The notes: generated from the letters alone by a model not told the origin. A stretch of 64,000 bases of DNA from Haematobia irritans (GCF_050003625.1 NC_134401.1:94714852-94778851), one strand, 5' to 3'. Positions 30,601 through 37,816 are shown, counted from the first letter of the stretch. A program made the numbers and translations.

Positions 30601-33378
30601 ATGTTTCGATAGTGTGTTTCAGTCCGTTTTTGTCTGGTTCAAATGAAGACATCATATCAATTTTAGTTTTTGATTTTAATTAAATATTTTTTTTTAATGT
30701 GTTTAAATAATTATTTGTTTCAATTAATTTTTTTGTGGAATTCGTTTTGTGTTTCAACTAAACTTGGAAATTAAAAAAAAAAAAAAAAACAAGTAAGGAA
30801 AGTCTAAAGTCGGGCGGGGCCGACTATATTATACCCTGCACCACTTTGTAGATCTAAATTTTCGATACCATATCACATCCGTCAAATGTGTTGGGTGCTA
30901 TTTAAATATCACTCGATTTGGACAGAATTTGATAGACGTTTACCAAATCTATAGACTCAAAATTTAAATTGGCTAATGCACTAGAGTGGAACACAATTTT
31001 AGTAAAAATATATGGGAAACATTTAAATCTGAAGCAATTTTAAGGAAACTTCGCAAAAGTTTATTTATGATTTATCGCTCGATATATATGTATTAGAAGT
31101 TTAGGAAAATTAGAGTCATTTTTACAACTTTTCGACTAAGCAGTGGCGATTTAACAAGGAAAATGTTGGTATTTTGACCATTTCTGTCGAAATCAGAAAA
31201 ACATATATATGGGAGCTATATCTAAATCTGAACCGATGTCAACCAAATTTGGCACGCATAGCTACAATGCTAATTTTACTCCCTGTGCAAAATTTCAACT
31301 AAATCGGAGTAAAAAATTGGCCTCTGTGGTCATATGAGTGTAAATCGGCCGAATTCTATATATGGGAGCTATATCTAAATCTGAACCGATTTCAACCAAA
31401 TTTAGCACGCATAGTTACAATGCTAATTCTACTCCCTGTGCAAAATTTCAACTAAATCGGAGCAAAAAATTGGCCTCTGTGGTCATATGAGTGTAAATCG
31501 GTCGAAAGCTATATATTGGAGCTATGTCTAAATCTGAACCGATTTCAACCAAATTTGGCACGCATAGCTACAATGCTAATTCTACTTCCTGTGCAAAATT
31601 TCAATTAAATCGGAGTAAAAGATTGGCCACTGTGGTCATATGAGTGTAAATCGGGCGAACGATATATATGGGAACTATATCTAAATCTGAATCGATTTCA
31701 ATAAAATTTGGCACACTTGAATACACTACTAATTATATTCCCAGTACAAATTTTCAACCAAATTGGGGTAAAACTCTGGCTTCTGGGACCGTATTAGTCC
31801 ATATCGGCCGAAAGATATATATGGGAGCTATATCTAAATCTGAACCGATTTCAACCAAATTTGGCACGCATAGCTACAATGCTAATTCTACTCCCTGTGC
31901 AAAATTTCAACTAAATCGGAGCAAAAAATTGGCCTCTGTGGTCATATGAGTGTAAATCGGTCGAAAGCTATATATTGGAGCTATGTCTAAATCTGAACCG
32001 ATTTCAACCAAATTTGGCACGCATAGCTACAATGCTAATTTTACTCCCTGTGCAAAATTTCAACTAAATCGGAGTAAAAAATTGGCCTCTGTGGTCATAT
32101 GAGTTAAATCGGCCGAATGCTATATATGGGGGCTATATCTAAATCTGAACCGATTTCAACCAAATTTGGCACGCATAGATACAATGCTTATTCGACTCCC
32201 TGTGCAAAATTGCAATTAAATCGGAGTAAAAGATTGGCCACTGTGGTCATATGAGTGTAAATCGGTCGAACGATATATATGGGAACTATATCTAAATCTG
32301 AACCGATTTCAATAAAATTTGGCACACTTGAATACACTACTAATTATACTCCTAGTACAAAATTTCAACCAAATTGGGGTAAAACTCTGGCTTCTGGGAC
32401 CGTATTAGTCCATATCGGGCGAAAGATATATATGGGAGCTATATTTAAATTTGAACCGATTTCAATAAAATTTGGCACACTTGACTATATTACTAATTGT
32501 TCTTTTTGTGCAAAATTTTAACCAAATTAGGATAAAAGTCTGGCTTCTGGGGCCATATAAGTCCATATCGGGCGAAATATATATATGGGAGCTATATCGA
32601 TTTCTTCCAAAATCAATAGGGATCTATTCTGAGACAAAAGACATACATGTGCCAAATTTGAAGTCGATTGGACTAAAACTGCGACCTAGACTTTGATTAC
32701 AAAAATGTGTTCACGGACAGACGGACATCGCTATATCGACTCAAGAGCCCACCCTGAGCATTTGTGCCAAAGACACCATGTGTCTATCTTCTGGGTGTTG
32801 CAAACATATGCACTAACTTATAATACCCTGTTCCACAGTGTGGCGCAGGGTATAAATAGTAGTAATTCTCACTGTGTATATTTTGTTATATCCTTAATCA
32901 ATTACAATTTTTTATATAAACAATTAATTTTCTTTTTTACTTTGTTTTCTTTCAGAATGCCTTGTTCATCGGTCCAAATTTTATAGCTGTCTTCATTCTA
33001 TTCTCCACCTATGCAATTGAGAGACCCAATTTGAATTTGCTCGAGCAAATTTTAATGTACAGCAGTTTTATGCGTCATTCCCTGGAGGGTGCCATCTCAG
33101 CTTTATTGAAATTTGATCGCGAAGATTTGATCTGTCCATCGGACATTATGTTCTGCTTGGGTAAAAAGCCACAGTTTATATTAAAATTGACAGGTACTTT
33201 AAATGCCGATTATATGCGGGCCGCATTCTCTTTGCTTGGTTTCTATATTCTGTTCACCATTATGGCATGGGTGACTTTCAAATGTCGCCTTAGTTCTCTG
33301 GAGTTTCTGCAAAAAAATCCCTTCTATCGTTATGGGCGATATTTCCTGTCGAAATATGTGTTCGTTAAGGCCATGTAG
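361..33378 (+). CDS. Gene A: ABCG-type half-transporter, 5'-incomplete, six exons visible
   Basis: Spliced gene for an ATP-binding cassette subfamily G half-transporter (white/ABCG1-like), a membrane pump that works as a dimer; the family moves sterols, lipids or pigment precursors, and this substrate is unknown. The six exons join in frame with GT donors and AG acceptors to give 554 residues. In order they contain the Q-loop (Q30 of the visible part), signature SGGE (86-89), Walker B DE (109-110), H-loop His142 and a C-terminal ABC2 membrane domain with about six hydrophobic segments. Exons carrying the start and Walker A lie left of the window; with some 84 residues added, as in gene B, the protein would be about 637 residues, normal for the family. 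Introns are 280 bp to 12.4 kb and full of repeats. The best guess at relatives is the Drosophila CG9663/CG9664/CG31689 type, from memory. Confidence 0.9.
697..976 (+). other. Gene A intron, 280 bp
   Basis: Short AT-rich intron with GTAAGT donor and a TTTTATTTTAG acceptor. It is the only intron of gene A in the window without a recognisable transposon. It splits the Thr codon of the Walker B / D-loop junction after its second base. Confidence 0.85.
977..1215 (+). CDS. Gene A exon with D-loop and H-loop
   Basis: Continues in frame from DEPTT into GLDEFSAS (D-loop), then TIICSIHCPS, which holds the switch histidine (His142 of the visible protein). ABCG proteins usually have CSIHQPS, so Gln is replaced by Cys here. 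The exon ends in YNPADY, the usual end of the ABCG nucleotide-binding domain, and is followed by the donor GTGAGT at 1216. The open frame reads on into the intron to 1427 but is not coding there. Confidence 0.92.
1216..1916. repeat. Intron segment with inverted, degenerate copy of element I
   Basis: About 700 bp of AT-rich intron. The part 1330-1760 matches, in reverse and imperfectly, the internal sequence of element I seen at 61429-62045 (phrases such as GGTATTCATGTACAAA and repeated AAAGATGCAA/AAGGATGCAA). No reading frame is preserved. Confidence 0.5.
1917..5011 (-). mobile_element. mariner copy 1 (Himar1-like), split by a family A element
   Basis: Tc1/mariner element on the minus strand. 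Both termini carry the Himar1-type inverted repeat (beginning ACAGGTTGGCTGATAAGTC; the 4985-5011 end is a close match with one G to T change). A TA target duplication flanks it at 1915-1916 and 5012-5013. Without the inserted element it is about 1.25 kb, the normal mariner size. The N-terminal two thirds of the transposase reads in one frame at 4848-4309 (helix-turn-helix region, then MDETWLHHY with the first catalytic Asp). The frame breaks near 4306, the 2272-4120 insertion follows, and another frameshift falls near the third catalytic Asp, giving LAPTTFSC. The copy is inactive. Confidence 0.93.
2272..4120 (+). mobile_element. Family A Helentron/DINE-1-like element A2, full length
   Basis: Inserted in a T-run of mariner copy 1. 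It begins TATACCCACCACCATAGG and ends CATGGTGGTGGGTACATAAG, then a hairpin-like TTCGGCC/GGTCGAA, CGGCCGTATATACTTGTT. Inside are a CCGTCCGTCCGTCCGTC tract (2406-2423) and about ten 153-bp units: the word TATATGGT/TATGTGGT recurs at 2646, 2799, 2952, 3105, 3258, 3411 and 3564. The long minus-strand open frame 3320-2343 is the array read through. Established knowledge: subterminal inverted repeats, a microsatellite, central tandem repeats and a terminal stem-loop are hallmarks of DINE-1/Helentron elements. The family assignment is inference. Confidence 0.85.
5120..6060 (+). repeat. 29-bp minisatellite array (TTTCTATAGAAA type), degenerate
   Basis: More than 30 imperfect copies of a 29-bp unit, aaaattttctatagaaat followed by aaaattttgac, in direct orientation. 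Each unit contains the palindrome TTTCTATAGAAA and the self-complementary AAAATTTT. It starts just after mariner copy 1. Copies are more diverged than in the 21740 or 51672 arrays. Short open frames here are artefacts. Confidence 0.9.
6060..6545 (+). repeat. Left part of a degenerate element I copy
   Basis: AT-rich sequence with element I phrases: AAATTTGCGTCC, GATGAAGTCGTAAGTC, AGGATTTTGCATCTTTGGTT. It stops at CACTTGGATTTTTA (6548), and the matching continuation (ATTTGTACATGAATAG) resumes at 13350. The block 6546-13341 is therefore inserted inside this I element. Confidence 0.5.
6739..7268. mobile_element. Element N2, word-tiled non-autonomous DNA transposon
   Basis: The ends CCCTATGGGAAATTGG and CCATTTCCTGTAGGG form an imperfect terminal inverted repeat, with a TT duplication at 6737-6738 and 7269-7270 in the uninterrupted family A word AAACTTGGCAC. 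The subterminal regions repeat GGACTGGT, GGACCTGT, GACCGGT and their reverse complements. About 530 bp, no coding sequence. It is related to N1 by terminus and word. Confidence 0.8.
9413..10125. mobile_element. Element N1, word-tiled element carrying a tRNA-like segment
   Basis: The termini CCCTTCAGTT and AACTGAAGGG are perfect inverted repeats, with a TG duplication (9411-9412, 10126-10127). Both halves are tiled with CCAATTG, AACCGGTT, ACCGGTC and ACTGGTT words in both orientations. The middle carries a type-II tRNA-like segment (9727-9801). No protein is encoded. Confidence 0.75.
9727..9801 (+). other. tRNA-like segment (Leu/Ser-like) inside N1
   Basis: The A-box-like GTGGCTGAATGCGTTAAGG is followed 29 bases later by the B-box-like AGGTTCAAAACCTGG, with a short self-complementary T arm. 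The D-arm resembles type-II tRNAs, but the anticodon stem and acceptor pairing are poor, so it is probably a tRNA-derived promoter relic and not a working tRNA. Confidence 0.45.
10792..11440. repeat. Long palindrome (arms about 220-240 bp) nested in family A
   Basis: The left arm 10792-11033 and right arm 11218-11440 are inverted copies at high identity, with a spacer of about 185 bp. They give near-identical short peptides read outward (-10700..11008 and +11241..11492), which are artefacts. The arms include both foreign sequence (TGTACATTTGATGAG, GATCTGCTGAATTCG) and family A unit sequence (TATGTAGCCCCCATTTTGG). A one-arm relative lies at 7460-7540. Confidence 0.8.
11664..13341 (+). mobile_element. 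Family A element A4, nearly complete
   Basis: Begins TATACCCTCCACCATTTTATACCC (a small internal rearrangement), followed by the conserved head, the CCGTCCGTCCGTC tract near 11786, about eight 153-bp units and the tail ending GGCCTGGCCGATCTTACGGCCTTATATACTTGTTT. It abuts the truncated end of A3. Confidence 0.85.
13342..13612 (+). repeat. Right part of the degenerate element I copy plus acceptor region
   Basis: Matches element I (TTTGTACATGAATAG, AATAAAAATTCGGCAAGTGAGAT, ATGTCTTTATTTTGAAG) as the continuation of 6060-6545. The last 40 bases give a polypyrimidine tract, TATTTTTTTCAG, used as the acceptor for the next exon. Confidence 0.5.
13613..13851 (+). CDS. Gene A linker exon between ATPase and membrane domains
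   Basis: Completes the split Ile codon and begins IIEVATNFHG; NPADxxIEVA is typical of ABCG proteins at the end of the ATPase domain. The 80 codons include an acidic, polar linker (KLEPSELQYYEFSLGEGAS) and end RIMQQMWRDK before the donor GTAATG at 13852, the position where ABCG proteins enter the first membrane helix. The phase at the end is 0. Confidence 0.9.
13852..14472 (+). other. Intron sequence with the start of a degenerate family A-like element
   Basis: 13852-14300 is AT-rich with no repeat I can name. A degenerate family A-like head (TATACCAGCCACTATTGGATGGG, then GTATATTAACTGTGATATTC) starts near 14311 and is followed by three 29-bp minisatellite units (14380-14460). Confidence 0.5.
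14774..14846 (-). other. tRNA-like segment, Val-like (E1)
   Basis: Read on the minus strand it gives an A box (TAGCCCAGTGGATAGTG), a loop containing TTACAAA and a B box (GGTTCGATTCTCC). It is homologous to 40484-40553 and 55349-55418. The acceptor stem is weak, so it is probably a mobile-element module. Confidence 0.55.
14960..15030 (+). other. tRNA-like segment homologous to the SINE head (E1)
   Basis: GTGGAGCAGTGGTTAGCATG (A-box region), CTTGCAT loop (anticodon TGC by position) and GGTTCAATCCCTGC (B box). It is clearly the same module as the head of the SINE at 52336-52704. It points away from the Val-like segment. Confidence 0.6.
16275..17692 (+). mobile_element. Family B Helentron-like element B1, full length
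   Basis: Starts TATACCCTGCGCCACACTGTGG and ends GTGGTGCAGGGTATAATA, the hairpin AGTCGG-CCCCGC-CCGACT, then TTAGACTTTCCTTACTTG. After the GTCCGTCTGTCTGTG tract (near 16410) come 153-bp units: the word GCTCCCAT or a variant recurs at 16558, 16711, 16864, 17017, 17170 and 17323. It is flanked on both sides by 29-bp minisatellite sequence, so it is inserted in that array. Confidence 0.88.
17693..17836 (+). repeat. 29-bp minisatellite, five units
   Basis: Direct units of TTTCTATAGAAAATTTTGCC type between B1 and A5, continuing the array seen before E1. Confidence 0.85.
17837..18590 (+). mobile_element. Family A element A5, truncated
   Basis: Full head (TATACCCTCCACCATAGG, CCGTCCGTCCGTCTG) and about four 153-bp units with small deletions. 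It ends abruptly in GATCCGGTTGAAATTGG without the terminal hairpin. Confidence 0.85.
18591..18865 (+). repeat. Unclassified tandem fragment (AAGGCCCCCCTC type)
   Basis: Two related stretches (GTCGGACAAATGGAAGGCC at about 18610; AGGTTGGGTAAGGGGGAGGC at about 18740) followed by CGACCAAATAT / CGTCCAAATAT suggest one and a half units of another family A/B-like array. No ends are visible. Confidence 0.4.
18866..19880 (-). mobile_element. Family B element B2, inverted and shortened
   Basis: Minus orientation: the hairpin end (TAAGGAAAGTCTAAAGTCGG) is at the left and the head (GGCGCAGGGTATA, with GACGGACGGACGGAGAGACG at about 19722) at the right. It contains three 153-bp units. The plus-strand open frame 19238-19525 is array read-through. 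Confidence 0.85.
19881..20137. other. Intron sequence without identified feature
   Basis: AT-rich, then a G+C-richer stretch (CTCACAGAGCCCGAGACTTTTCC, 20025-20130). Short open frames occur on both strands but none has codon bias, motifs or splice context that I can support. Confidence 0.4.
20628..21541. mobile_element. Element M, pogo/Tigger-like MITE carrying a tRNA-Ser-like segment
   Basis: A perfect terminal inverted repeat of 24 bp begins CAGTAATCCCTCGATTTACG, with a TA duplication at 20626-20627 and 21542-21543; excision restores the family A phrase TTATATATAGCCCCC. CAGT...CCTCG termini with TA duplication are typical of pogo/Tigger elements (established). The subterminal zone repeats GACGTAAATCGA five times near the right end. 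914 bp, no transposase. A tRNA-like segment lies at 20952-21033. Confidence 0.9.
20952..21033 (+). other. tRNA-Ser(AGA)-like segment inside M
   Basis: CAGCC at the start pairs with GGCTG at the end. The anticodon region CTCTGACTAGAAAAC resembles the fly tRNA-Ser(AGA) arm, and the T arm CCGAGTTCAACGCTCGG pairs perfectly. The 82-base length fits a type-II tRNA. The A box and D arm are altered, so it is a degenerate or repurposed tRNA. Confidence 0.55.
21740..22200 (+). repeat. 29-bp minisatellite array within A6
   Basis: About 15 units of ATTTCTATAGAAAATTTTGTC followed by AAAATTTT, very homogeneous between 21890 and 22030. It lies between the 153-bp units and the family A tail, the same place as in the inverted A10 and A12. 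Confidence 0.92.
22397..22603 (+). mobile_element. Second, isolated family A tail next to exon
   Basis: Repeats the last 200 bp of family A (TTTAATATATACCCCGTATGG ... GGCCGAACTTACGGCCTTATATACTT) directly after the tail of A6. It gives two tails in tandem and ends only 27 bases before the next exon of gene A. Confidence 0.8.
22631..22799 (+). CDS. Gene A exon, membrane segments 1-2
   Basis: Acceptor TTTTTTTTAG at 22630, donor GTAAGT at 22800. The reading SNIKLTMATNVGMSFILGYA then YFGIGYDA matches the first helix of ABCG proteins (family motif ...GLLYFGIG...), followed by YNLALLSVVQFVFLSLPATL, the second helix. Phase 0 in, one base left over out. The open frame runs into the intron to 22876 but the donor cuts it at 22799. 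Confidence 0.9.
22800..22980 (+). other. Intron start, no feature identified
   Basis: AT-rich sequence after the donor, with weak element I/Y-like phrases (TTATAATCTTTGCTT). Confidence 0.4.
22981..24300. repeat. Composite of AATTGATT-tiled (R), CACGCAC-tiled (S-like) and Y elements
   Basis: A 36-bp direct repeat (ATAATTTTTGGATTCAATCACG...) lies at 23021 and 23714. S-like words (CATTCACGCACATTCACG, TTACGCGCACACTTCC) occur at 23065-23090, 23600-23670 and 24130-24260, two of them followed by CAATGCAGAGCAGA. Element Y (CTCAAAAAAATGAAC ... CACTGTTTTTTCAGTG, about 23091-23600) splits an S-like copy. 23745-23960 tiles AATTAATTGAT and its complement. No coding sequence. Confidence 0.55.
24390..25157. 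mobile_element. Element E2, 0.77 kb, lacking the tRNA-like core
   Basis: Ends CACTGTTAGAAAAATATG and TTTTTTTTGAGGGTG with TA on each side (24388-24389, 25158-25159). It has the same ATATGTTT tiling as E1 and E3 but the middle with the tRNA-like pair is absent. Its right end is 210 bp from the next exon. Confidence 0.85.
25368..25624 (+). CDS. Gene A exon, membrane segments 3-5
   Basis: Acceptor CCTTTTCAG, donor GTAAGT at 25625. It begins with PQRIQYLRREHFNQWYRASS, matching the ABCG motif xxFLREHxxxWYSxxxYY before helix 3, then ALITCQIPSACVTAIIGSSL, LSGQPLQWFRF and VGIIILTSATASSFGLFIG. The match to the ABC2-type membrane domain is strong. Confidence 0.93.
25644..27254. mobile_element. Element L: foldback with 266-bp inverted arms
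   Basis: The left end CACGCACAGAAAAACC follows TA. The arms 25686-25951 and 26988-27254 are inverted copies differing by about one or two indels or bases, and read outward they give identical 60-residue frames (artefacts). Between them a second related start (TACACGCAGAGAAGAAACATG, 26151) and repeated ACCATG/CATGGT words occur. The right arm ends inside the 5' region of mariner copy 2. No protein motif seen. Confidence 0.8.
27251..28442 (+). mobile_element. mariner copy 2 (Himar1-like), 5' end lost, frameshifted
   Basis: The right terminus is intact (GGGGACTTATCAGCCAACCTGT, followed by TA). The left inverted repeat and about 90 bp are missing, replaced by the arm of element L. The transposase reading runs from about 27331 to 28375 but needs at least four frame changes: a one-base loss near the start, then near 27630, near 28040 and near 28190. 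First and second catalytic Asp (MDETWLHHY, HQDNAPCH) are present; the third is lost to the last frameshift (LAPATFSC). Inactive. Confidence 0.93.
28447..28676 (+). repeat. 29-bp minisatellite, eight units
   Basis: Directly follows mariner copy 2, as the 5120 array follows mariner copy 1. Units are TATAGAAAATTTTGTCAAAA type. Confidence 0.88.
28677..28962. other. Intron sequence, fragment of unnamed repeat
   Basis: Contains a short hairpin CCCAGCAAAAATTGGG (28848) typical of another small repeat. Nothing else supported. Confidence 0.35.
28963..29785 (+). mobile_element. Family V Helentron-like element
   Basis: Starts TATACCCACCACCATAGAATGG, has the CATTCCGTTTGTAACACATC head, GTCCGTCTGTCTGTTG and the tail CATGGTGGTGGGTATTTAAG ... 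TTCGGCCCGGCTGAA ... GTATATACTTGTT. The unit word GGTATxGxCCCCAT is at 29226, 29379 and 29515: the first gap is 153 bp and the second is 136 bp with two deletions totalling 17 bp. The units are well diverged from family A. Confidence 0.8.
29786..30787. other. Intron sequence, AT-rich, Y-like fragments
   Basis: 30280-30470 has element Y words (AAAGTGAACCC, CTTGGAGTTCACAATAG, TACGAATTTAGTAAATC), and 30640-30780 tiles CAATTAATT-type words. No gene is supported. Confidence 0.4.
30788..32856 (-). mobile_element. Family B element B3, inverted, long array
   Basis: Hairpin end at the left (AAGTCGG-GCGGGG-CCGACTT), head at the right (GGCGCAGGGTATA). About nine 153-bp units (GGGAGCTATAT recurs at 31211 and 31364). 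Some neighbouring units are almost identical, which points to recent array expansion. The right end lies 99 bp before the last exon of gene A. Confidence 0.88.
32956..33378 (+). CDS. Gene A terminal exon, last membrane segments and stop
   Basis: Acceptor TTTTCTTTCAG at 32955. 140 codons then TAG at 33376-33378. The reading NALFIGPNFIAVFILFSTYA is a membrane helix. LMYSSFMRHSLEGAISALL and FDREDLICP correspond to the ABCG1/4 extracellular loop motif (...RYxxEGxxxxIYGxDREDLxC). The final helix is FSLLGFYILFTIMAWVTFK, with a short cytoplasmic tail ending YVFVKAM. The phase matches the previous exon. Confidence 0.95.
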   Translation, partial: NALFIGPNFIAVFILFSTYAIERPNLNLLEQILMYSSFMRHSLEGAISALLKFDREDLICPSDIMFCLGKKPQFILKLTGTLNADYMRAAFSLLGFYILFTIMAWVTFKCRLSSLEFLQKNPFYRYGRYFLSKYVFVKAM

Positions 33379-33454
33379 TTAATGGTGTATAAAGTATTAT
33401 ATAAATTATTAAGTGTTCGACGTATGTTTATGTTTTTTAACAAGTACACCTGAA

Positions 33455-33501
33455 AATAAAGCAAAACATTTAATCAATTTAGTTACATACATTTCAATAA
33501 A
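33455..33501 (+). promoter_or_regulatory. Poly(A) signals of gene A
   Basis: AATAAA at 33455-33460 and again at 33496-33501, 77 and 118 bases after the stop codon. Either could set the 3' end. Confidence 0.55.
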
Positions 33502-33710
33502 GTATTCTTTTTTGGAAATAAATAAATCTCACATATCCTTTCCTTTTGTGTTCTTACTCAAACTGAAAATTATTTGTTGCAAGTTGCATGTGAACATTAA
33601 TATTTTTCCATCGAATTATATAGTTATTAACGACAACGATTCAAAATCACATTTTTTATAAAACCTAAACAAACGCCATTTCGATTGCATACAAACTTAA
33701 TCCTATGAAT

Positions 33711-35500
33711 TATACCCTGCGCCACACTGTGGAACAGGGTATTATAAGTTAGTGCATATGTTTGTAACACCCAGAAGGAGACGAGATAGACACATGGTGT
33801 CTTTGGCAATAATGCTCAGGGTGGGTCCCTGAGTCGATATAACCATGTCCGTCTGTCCGTCCGTCCGTCTGTCTGTGAACACATTTTTGTGATCAAAGTC
33901 TAGATCGCAATATAAGTCCAATCGCCTTCAATTTTGGCACATGTTCCTAATTTGGGTCAGAATAGAACCCTATTGGTTTTGGAAGAAATCGGTTCAGATT
34001 TAGATATAGCCCCCATATATATCTTTCGCCCGATATGCACTAATATGCACCCAGCAGCCAGAGTTTTATACCGATTTGCTTGAAATTTTGTACAAACATA
34101 ACACTTAGCCGTATAGTCAAGTGTGCAAAATTTGATTGAAATCGGTTCAGATTTAGATATAGCTCCCATATATATCTTTCGCCCGATATGGACTAATGTG
34201 GTCCTAAAAGCCAGAGTTTTGGCCCAATTTGGTTGAAATTTTGCACTAGGAGTACAATTAGTAGTATAGTCAAGTGTGCAAAATTTGGTTGAAATCGGTT
34301 CAGATTTAGATATAGATCCCATATATATCTTTCGCCCGATATGGACTAATATGGTCCTAAAAGCCAGAGTTTTGGCGCAATTTGTTTGAAATTTTGCACT
34401 AGGAGTACAATTAGTAGTGAAGTTAAGTGTGCAAAATTTGATTGAAATCGGATCAGATTTAGATATAGCTCCCATACATATCTTTCGCCCGATATGGACT
34501 AATACGGTTCTAATAGCCAGAGTTTTGGCCCAATTTGGGCGAAATTTTGCACAGGGAGTAGATTTACACTGAAAAAAACATTGTCGTGAGGTCAAAGATT
34601 TCATGTCTTTAAAATACGAATGCAAATTTTGCTTAGCATAAAAGACGCATTTCTTTAGTATAAAGTTTTTTTCCTTGACCAAAATTCGATAAACTTTTCA
34701 ATGAAGTCATTTTGTCCTTATAATTAAGCGATTTCACTTAAAAATGCGTATCATAAAATGAAAGAAAAAAAGTTTGGGCTAAGGTCAACTTGACTTTAAT
34801 AATTCAGAAAAAATCTTTAAATTTAATGAAATTGTCTTTAAATTTGTTGTCTTTTTGCATCTTGACTACAAAGCAAAAAATCGTTCAAATATAGGACATG
34901 TTTTTCAACACTTTGTTTTAAAGACGTTTTACTTGAAACACAGCATAATTTCTACTGGAAGTCGAGTCTTAATTTGGAAAATAAAGTTGTCGTTATTTCG
35001 TTTTTAAAGGACTTTGATAGCGTATGAAGAAAAAAAGCTGAAAAAGCGAAAAATTAAAATTTGCTTCCTAGAAGCAAGTACACAAAACCCGAATTTAAAA
35101 GAGAATTGTGTGTTAAAAGTATCCTTACTTGTATTCTCCGCTTCTTTGGCTCGGAATCAATACCAAAATTTTTAAAGTAAAAAAAAAAAAAAAAAAAAAC
35201 AACGGTAAAGACAAAATCTTTGGAACCGGGTATGCTTTTGCGAAGTTTCCTTAAAATTGCTTCAGATTTAAATATTTTCCCATAATATTTTACTAACATT
35301 GTGTCTATACATTTGTAGAAGTCTATCAAATTCTGTCCAGATCGAGTGATATTTAAATATATGTATTTCGAACAAACCTTTATATATAGCCCCCAATACA
35401 TTTGACGGATGTGATATGGTATCGAAAATTTAGATCTACAAAGTGGTGCAGGGTATAATATAGTCGGCCCCGCCCGACTTTAGACTTTCCTTACTTGTTT
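33711..35500 (+). mobile_element. Family B element B4 with nested I3
   Basis: Head TATACCCTGCGCCACACTGTGG, GTCCGTCCGTCCGTCTGTCTG tract, four 153-bp units, a break by element I3 (34566 to about 35228), then the B tail with GTGGTGCAGGGTATAATA, the AGTCGG/CCGACT hairpin and TTCCTTACTTG. The long minus-strand frame 34682-33957 is array read-through. Confidence 0.85.
34566..35228 (+). mobile_element. Element I3 inserted in B4
   Basis: The left end CACTGAAAAAAACATTG follows TA. The interior has the I words AAAGATTTCATG, TTTAAATTTG and AAAATCTTTGGAACC. The right end is truncated where B sequence (CTTTTGCGAAGTTTCC) resumes. Includes a poly(A) run at 35179-35200. Confidence 0.65.
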
Positions 35501-35870
35501 TCATATTAGTAAAATATACAAATTTTGAAAAATTCTAAATTATTTTGTGGGAGACACGAATTTAGTAAATCTTTACCATTGGAGGGCTAGGAAATTTAGC
35601 CATCGCACTGAAATTTTCGATTAAAAAATTCCAAAAGGAAATGATTAATAAAATTATACACGGAAAAAAGCTTCGTGTCTTATCTTTACACTAATACTTT
35701 GGCATTTTTCCCGAGTCAAAAAAGAAGAAAATTGAAGCAAGAATACAATTATGAGTTTTGAATACATGTTTCTAGGAGACAAATTTTAATTTATAAGATT
35801 TTTTTCTGGTGTACCATCCGATTCTTTAGAAACGTGTTAAGGACAACTCCTATTTTTGAACCCCTTTTTA
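35501..35870. other. Intergenic, no gene; Y-like fragment
   Basis: Contains TTTTGTGGGAGACACGAATTT as in element Y at 55965 and scattered AT-rich sequence. Nothing coding. Confidence 0.4.
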
Positions 35871-36218
35871 CACGCAAAGAAAAAAAAACGTTTGGAAAAC
35901 GTGTACCGAAAAGGTTTTTTTTTGGTTTGGTTTGGTTTTTTTTGGTTTTTTGAATTTCTTCGAAAATTTTAAACTTTTATCACCAAAAAAATTCGTTTGT
36001 TACAAAGTTTTTATTTTTTCAATAAAAACAAATATTTTTGAACCAACAACACGTTTATACGAAGCACTGTTGTTTTTTGACTTTAAGTCTTTAATAGGAC
36101 ACATTTTACAGTTTCATAGTAAAAATTTAATATAGTGGTATGTAATGTTGAACACCTTTTCGGAATCTTCCGAACGTATCTGGAATATATGTACAAAAAT
36201 AAAAACTTTTTGGTGTTC

Positions 36219-36290
36219 GGTCGAAGCAGGGATCGAATCCAGGACCCTTGGTATGCAAGGCGGACATAGTAACCACTGCTCCACGGTGCC
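36219..36290 (-). other. tRNA-like segment, SINE-head type (F1)
   Basis: Minus-strand A box GTGGAGCAGTGGTTACTATG and B box GGATTCGATCCCTGC. Same module as 14960-15030 and the SINE head. Confidence 0.55.
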
Positions 36291-36444
36291 CAACTATATG
36301 TATGTTTCTGTTAAATAAAGTTTGTTTAATCGGCTCGTGGGTGCTGCAAACTATGCTATATAAACAAAACTTATATGGATAATTGTCTATTGATGACAAT
36401 AACAGCTACATAGCTCAGTGTATAGTGTGTTGGCTTACAAATTG

Positions 36445-37720
36445 GATTGGTCTTAAAACTTCTTAACATCGTTTTCTAAATTGTGAGTTAGTCCATACGT
36501 GGTATATATTAGACAAAAAAGGTATGTATAGGTAAGTCTACAATTAATTACGAATCGATATGGACTTTTGCACGGTACGTAGAGAGCCAGACTTGAAATA
36601 TGGGGGTCGCTTATATGGGGGCTATATACAATTATGAACTTGATATGGATCAATTTTTGTGTGATTGGGGATCGATTTATCTGAGGGCTATATAGACCGA
36701 TATGGACCTAGTTAGGCATGGTTGTTAACGGCCACTGACTCGGATGAAATTTCTCCTCCAAGAGGCTCCAATACGAAATTTCGGGATCGGTTTATATGGG
36801 GGCTATATATGATATTGGACTGATATGGACCACTTTTGGCATGGTTGTTAAATATCACATACTAACATCACGTACCAAATTTCAACCAGATCGGATGAAT
36901 TTTGCTTCTCCGAGAGGCTCCAAAACCAAATCTCGGGATTGGTTTATATGGGGGCTATATATAATTGTGGACTGAAATGAACCAATTCCTGCATGGTTGT
37001 TGGATACCATATACGATAGTATATGGTAACATCACGTACCAAATTTCAACCGAATCGGATGAATTTTGTTCTTCCAAGGGGCTCCGGAGGTAAAATCTGG
37101 GGATCGGTTTATATGGGGGCTATATATAATTATGGACCGATTTCGACCAATTTTTGCATGGGTGTTTGAGGCCAAATATTAACACCACGTACCAAATTTC
37201 AAATGAATTTTGGTCTTCCAGCCGGATCGGATGAAATTTGCTTCTCTTAGAGGCTCCGCAAGCCAAATCTGGGGATCGGTTTATATGGCGGCTATATATA
37301 ATTATGGACCGATGTGGACCAATTTTTGCATGGTTGTTAGAGACCATATACCAATACTATGTACTAAATTTCAGCAAGATAGGATGAAATTTGCTTCTCT
37401 TAGAGGTTCCGCAAGCCAAACCTGGGGTCCGTTTATATGGGGGCTATACTTAAAAGTGGACCGATATGGCCCATTTGCAATACCATCCGACCTACATCAA
37501 TAACAACTACTTGTGCCAAGTTTCACGTCGATAGCTTGTTTCGTTCGGAAGTTAGCGTGATTTCAATAGACTGACGGACGGACGGACATGCTTAGATAGA
37601 TTCAGAATTTCACCACGACCCAGAATATATATACCTTATGGGGTCTTAGAGCAATATTTCGATGTGTTACAAACGGAATGAGAAAGTTAATATACCCCCC
37701 ATCCTATGGTGGAGGGTATA
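36445..37720 (-). mobile_element. Family A element A9, inverted, in F1
   Basis: Left side starts inside the tail region (CTTAAAACTTCTTAACATCG), so the terminal hairpin is missing. Units continue to 37480 and the head GACGGACGGACGGACATGC ... GGTGGAGGGTATAAAAA is at the right. Confidence 0.85.
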
Positions 37721-37816
37721 AAAAGGGGTTAAGAACTAAAAAACCTCGTGAAAGTGAGAAAGATGTGAAGGAAAATGCAATTAGCCAGAAAAGATTGTTT
37801 TTTTTTATTACTTATA